Shown: positions 60,962-64,000 of the stretch, in pieces
Layout of the letters: each line of letters opens with the position of its first letter
Position numbering within the stretch: position 1 is the first letter of the stretch
NCBI RefSeq assembly: GCF_901709675.1
Contig: NC_051107.1
Coordinates: forward strand, 1,605,501-1,669,500
From: Syngnathus acus
Lineage: Eukaryota; Chordata; Actinopteri; Syngnathiformes; Syngnathidae
Length of the DNA: 64,000 nt
Reading direction: 5' to 3'
Notes under the pieces: generated by a model
Databases searched by the model: none
What the model saw: the letters and a program-made list of their open reading frames with translations, nothing else
Told to the model about the DNA's origin: nothing
Program-made: the position numbers and the translations under genes

Positions 60962-63900
60962 CTATCCTTGCGTGCTGGCTTGGACGTGTCGGCGGCTGGG
61001 CGATGGCTGCGGGCTGTTGGCTTGCGGTGTCTTCCGTCCAGGGGGGATAGGAGGCAGGACAGGCTTGGCGCTGGATCCCGGACGTCTGTCAGTAAGGGGC
61101 GTGATGCCAGTCGGTGCTTGGTGCGGCTGCTTGTCACCTATAAATGACAGCGTGAAGATGAGAAATAAGATATAAATTCACTCGCGATGTGAAAAAGGGC
61201 TGTCGGTGGAACAACCTTTGATCGTATCTGCTGAATGTCCCGGAGATTCATCTGAGCTGTTGAGGACAAGGGGAAAAAAAATGAGATGACAAGTGGAAGT
61301 TATAGTAGATTCCCAGATGAAAGGAGTCTAAGAGTCTTAAACGCCACTTAGTTTTGTTGCTTGGAAACAAAAATGATGGCCCCTGGGACTCAATAAATCA
61401 ACAGTTACATGATGCGCGGTGACAATACGTGAAGGAGACACACACAAGCTGGGACGCATCCCAGCTTAGATGAGTGCAGACAAGAAGACACGTTAGGAAT
61501 CCTCTACACAAATACTGCGGCGCTGAGTAACATTCAAACTTAATGACGGCAACTCTGTGTGCGTGTGTGAAGATGAGGCCACAGGGGCATAGAGAAGAAA
61601 ATACGTAATCGTAATTACATTGGGGCTGAGACAAGACCTCTTTTTACATTTAGGTTACATCCTTGTTCATTGCAGCAGGAATTATTTCAATTCTTTTTTT
61701 TCTTGCACACAAAAATCAGCTTATAGCGAGAAAAAGTTCAAATGGTGTATTTGTTTTACATTTGAGACACTAAAACAATCAGTTATCAAAAATAATTTGA
61801 TCAGTTGTTGATTAACCGTTTCTACACAAATGGTGCATCAACACATGTAGACATACAATTCACCAATCAGGCATATTTTTATTCTCCGTAAAAAGAAATA
61901 CTAGTATTGCAGCTTATGGAGTCACTCATAGTAGATGTGAAAGTCTTCTTCATGACTATAATACTGCCCCCTGGTGGCCGGGTCTACAATGTAATTTTTG
62001 TACATTATGAGTAGTTTTATTAATATATATTAAATGAAGTAAATATGATAGTGGACTCACTAAACTTGTATCTCAAGGCCCGACTGTGTCTTTACTGGTC
62101 TTGCCACCTGTATTATTTGTTGCATGTGTGTTCATTTTGTAGTTTTAGAGGAGCTAAGGGGTTACGCTGAGTGGAAACACTACAACAAGCCCATCAAATT
62201 AGCCTCGCTGCTGGTTTCATCGGCGGGCCACTTCACTGTCAAGGTCAAAGAGGAAGTCCAAACAAACCATCAAAAAGTAGTTAGGACAAGTGGGCCAATC
62301 AAGCCAATTTGGCCTCTTGGCAGGGGCGGGAGAGGGTCTCCACTCAGAATTAGGCATGAGAGAGAGTGCAGTCAAGTGTGTGCTGCTTCAAAATGAACCT
62401 TCTGATGAGCCAACTGTAGACCCCCGGACTCTTCCCCATGACTGCCTCTCTCATCGGCTCCTCCCGCCTGCGGATGGAAGCCAGTTCCTACAGAGGAGAC
62501 ACAGACAAAAAAAACAAAGTGCTGATGATTGGCAGACGAGAAACTTTGTCGCCCGGGTAATTTTCCGTAGGAACTCACAGTAGGAGTCTTGTGGGAGGTG
62601 AGCTGTTGCTGGGCCTGGGTGCAATAGTTTCTGTAGAGGGGCTCTGAGGAGTTGAGGGTCGAAGTGGATGAGTCTGACCTTAGCTCCTCTGTGGGCGGTT
62701 TCTCTTTTTTATTACCCTCACCTGAGGCAGGAAAATATTTTTGAAGGCTGGTGCACCAAATGTTGTGGTTGTTCAAAACCAAAATGTATTTTGGTTTTGA
62801 AATCAGTGAATAACTGTAATTATTAATTGTGATTTCAATATCAATCAAACATAATTATCCCGCCGCCCCTATACTTGCCGAGCCCTTGCTCTTCTTCCTG
62901 GTCCTCATAAAACAGGTAGTTCTTCACGACCCGCTCCAGCATCTGGTAGGCTCTCTCCCAGTTGTCTGCAAGCACGCACAAAATATGCTCACCAAGGCAG
63001 CTGCTGTACCTCCCATCGAGCGGCAATGAAAGCAAAAGCAATGGGGACGTCAGCGGCGCATAAAAGTGATGAGTGTGCTGCCCTCCCCGCGTGTTGGTCT
63101 CATTAAGAAAGCGGCTAAAACTGTTTGACGGTGCCGCCGTAGCCTTAATACAAAGCGGTAATGGGAATGAAATTGTGCTGTATGGATTTTAGTGAGGCGC
63201 GTTCATTCGTCGAAAGCCTTATCAGTGACAAGAGGGGGACGTTTGTCTCGTTGGGACAGGAATAAAAATGTCTCTTGCTAGCAAACCCGTACGGTATCCT
63301 CCTCAGCGTTGACGCTAATAGCGAAAAGACAGCTCGGAGGCGTACCGCAACGAATGATGCTGTCGAAGCCGGGCCGCTCCCTGTTGAAATTGTCGTACAG
63401 CTCGATGCGAGACAAGGCCGCGTCCATCTGGGCGTCCGTGTAGAGCTTTCGACTTCTCAGCATGGCCTTGTAGTTCTCCGCTATGGTGGGGATGAGCAGA
63501 ACGTAGCGGGGTTCAAAGGTGCTCTTCTTCAAACTCAGCACGCCCTGTGAGAGTGACAGACGACAGTCAATGTCACTCAACTAGAAATGGGTGAGTACCG
63601 ATACCAATGGACAAAACTGGATATGTCAAGGTTTTCAAAGGTATATGGTGAAGCTTTTGTTACCATCATCCACTCACCTCCAGCTCCATTTGAACGCAGC
63701 ACGCCAGCCCTTCCCGGGCAACCTCTTCAACGGCGTCCCTGCTCAGGCCGTACTTGTGGCTGCCGTACTGGACAGTCTGGAGGAAAGCCCCCTATAATGG
63801 GACAGTTGGTCCAGTTAGGAAGATAAGGTACGGACAGTTTTATATTTTACTAACTAGATGGCGCTAGTTTTCACTACTAAATGCATGCGGCCAAATTTCA

Positions 63901-64000
63901 ACTCTTCAATGACAAGTATTCATTCCAAAGAGAACTTCTATCATTACGACATAAAGCCCAACAGACGCACCCTTTGCACAAGTAGCTCGAACTCTTCCTC
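60962..64000 (-). CDS. lrguk: Leucine-rich repeat and guanylate kinase domain protein (3' part)
   Basis: The last eight exons are >64000-63971, 63678-63791, 63346-63544, 62879-62965, 62579-62721, 62399-62487, 61216-61256 and 60962-61137 (stop TAG). The first four carry the second half of a guanylate-kinase-like domain: YGSHKYGLSRDAVEEVAREG, then CCVQMELEGVLSLKKSTFEP, RYVLLIPT and SRIELYDNFNRERPGF. This pattern is closest to LRGUK among guanylate kinase proteins. The remaining exons are a low-complexity tail ending in a Pro-rich segment, RPGSSAKPVLPPIPPGRK, which resembles the recalled human LRGUK C-terminus. LRGUK is needed for sperm head and tail shaping in mouse. The leucine-rich repeats lie beyond the window. 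The intron after 62879 appears to use a GC donor. Frame continuity holds across all joins. Confidence 0.86.
61257..62398 (-). other. lrguk: lrguk intron
   Basis: Separates the 62399-62487 and 61216-61256 exons. A+T-rich, with no exon-like content. The segment 'ctgccccctggtggccgggtctaca' near 61965 is a common teleost repeat fragment. Confidence 0.6.
63586..63620. repeat. Fragment of the 'TATCGGT' MITE-like family
   Basis: The segment aaatgggtgagtaccgatacca matches the head of the copies at 2299 and 4046. Only the end is present, in an lrguk intron. Confidence 0.35.

Noticed and set aside
62124-62583. Overlapping + strand open frames
   Set aside because: They overlap lrguk exons on the - strand and contain common repeat fragments.

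Overview
The window is nuclear DNA of a ray-finned (teleost) fish. Its genes are vertebrate genes split into many short exons by small GT-AG introns. Between them lie fish-type dispersed repeats, microsatellites and one intact DNA transposon. No bacterial, organellar or viral replicon features were seen. The compact introns suggest a small-genome, probably percomorph, teleost; this is an inference.

Layout. (1) 1-15834, + strand: most of a plasma-membrane calcium ATPase gene, best matched to PMCA1 (atp2b1). Its first coding exon lies outside the window or was not found. The gene contains the 39-nt site-A exon, the alternative site-C exon and a long 3' UTR. (2) 17066-19052, + strand: a complete 11-exon mest gene (alpha/beta hydrolase, 326 aa). 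(3) 19089-23770, - strand: a complete 23-exon copg2 gene (coatomer gamma-2, 873 aa), tail to tail with mest as in mammals. The two poly(A) signals are only about 40 bp apart. (4) 23938-25225: an intact, TA-flanked IS630/Tc1/mariner element encoding a 365-aa DD37D transposase. It sits just upstream of copg2. (5) 25226-27900: relics resembling LINE tails, then a striking array of 157-bp units. Each unit is bounded by 12-bp inverted repeats and carries CRE, CCAAT and GC-box look-alikes. (6) 27970-28413, - strand: a one-exon urocortin (CRH family) prohormone gene. (7) 30593-54336, - strand: a large collagen VII-type gene. Its order is signal peptide, VWA, seven FN3, VWA, interrupted triple helix and Kunitz domain, and the helix is broken by an unusually long acidic hinge of about 310 residues. 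(8) 60962-64000, - strand: the last eight exons of lrguk (leucine-rich repeat and guanylate kinase protein).

How the parts relate. These are not an operon but independent vertebrate genes. Two linkages are informative. mest-copg2 (and lrguk) matches human 7q32-33. A collagen VII gene followed on the same strand by a urocortin gene matches the human COL7A1-UCN2 arrangement, although this urocortin peptide looks more like urocortin 3. The main novelty candidates are the collagen hinge, the tandem inverted-repeat array, the intact arthropod-like transposon, the expanded PMCA 'a' tail, two GC-AG introns, and open upstream leader exons for the collagen gene. Exon borders were placed by eye from splice signals, reading-frame continuity and recalled family sequences. 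None was checked by alignment software.
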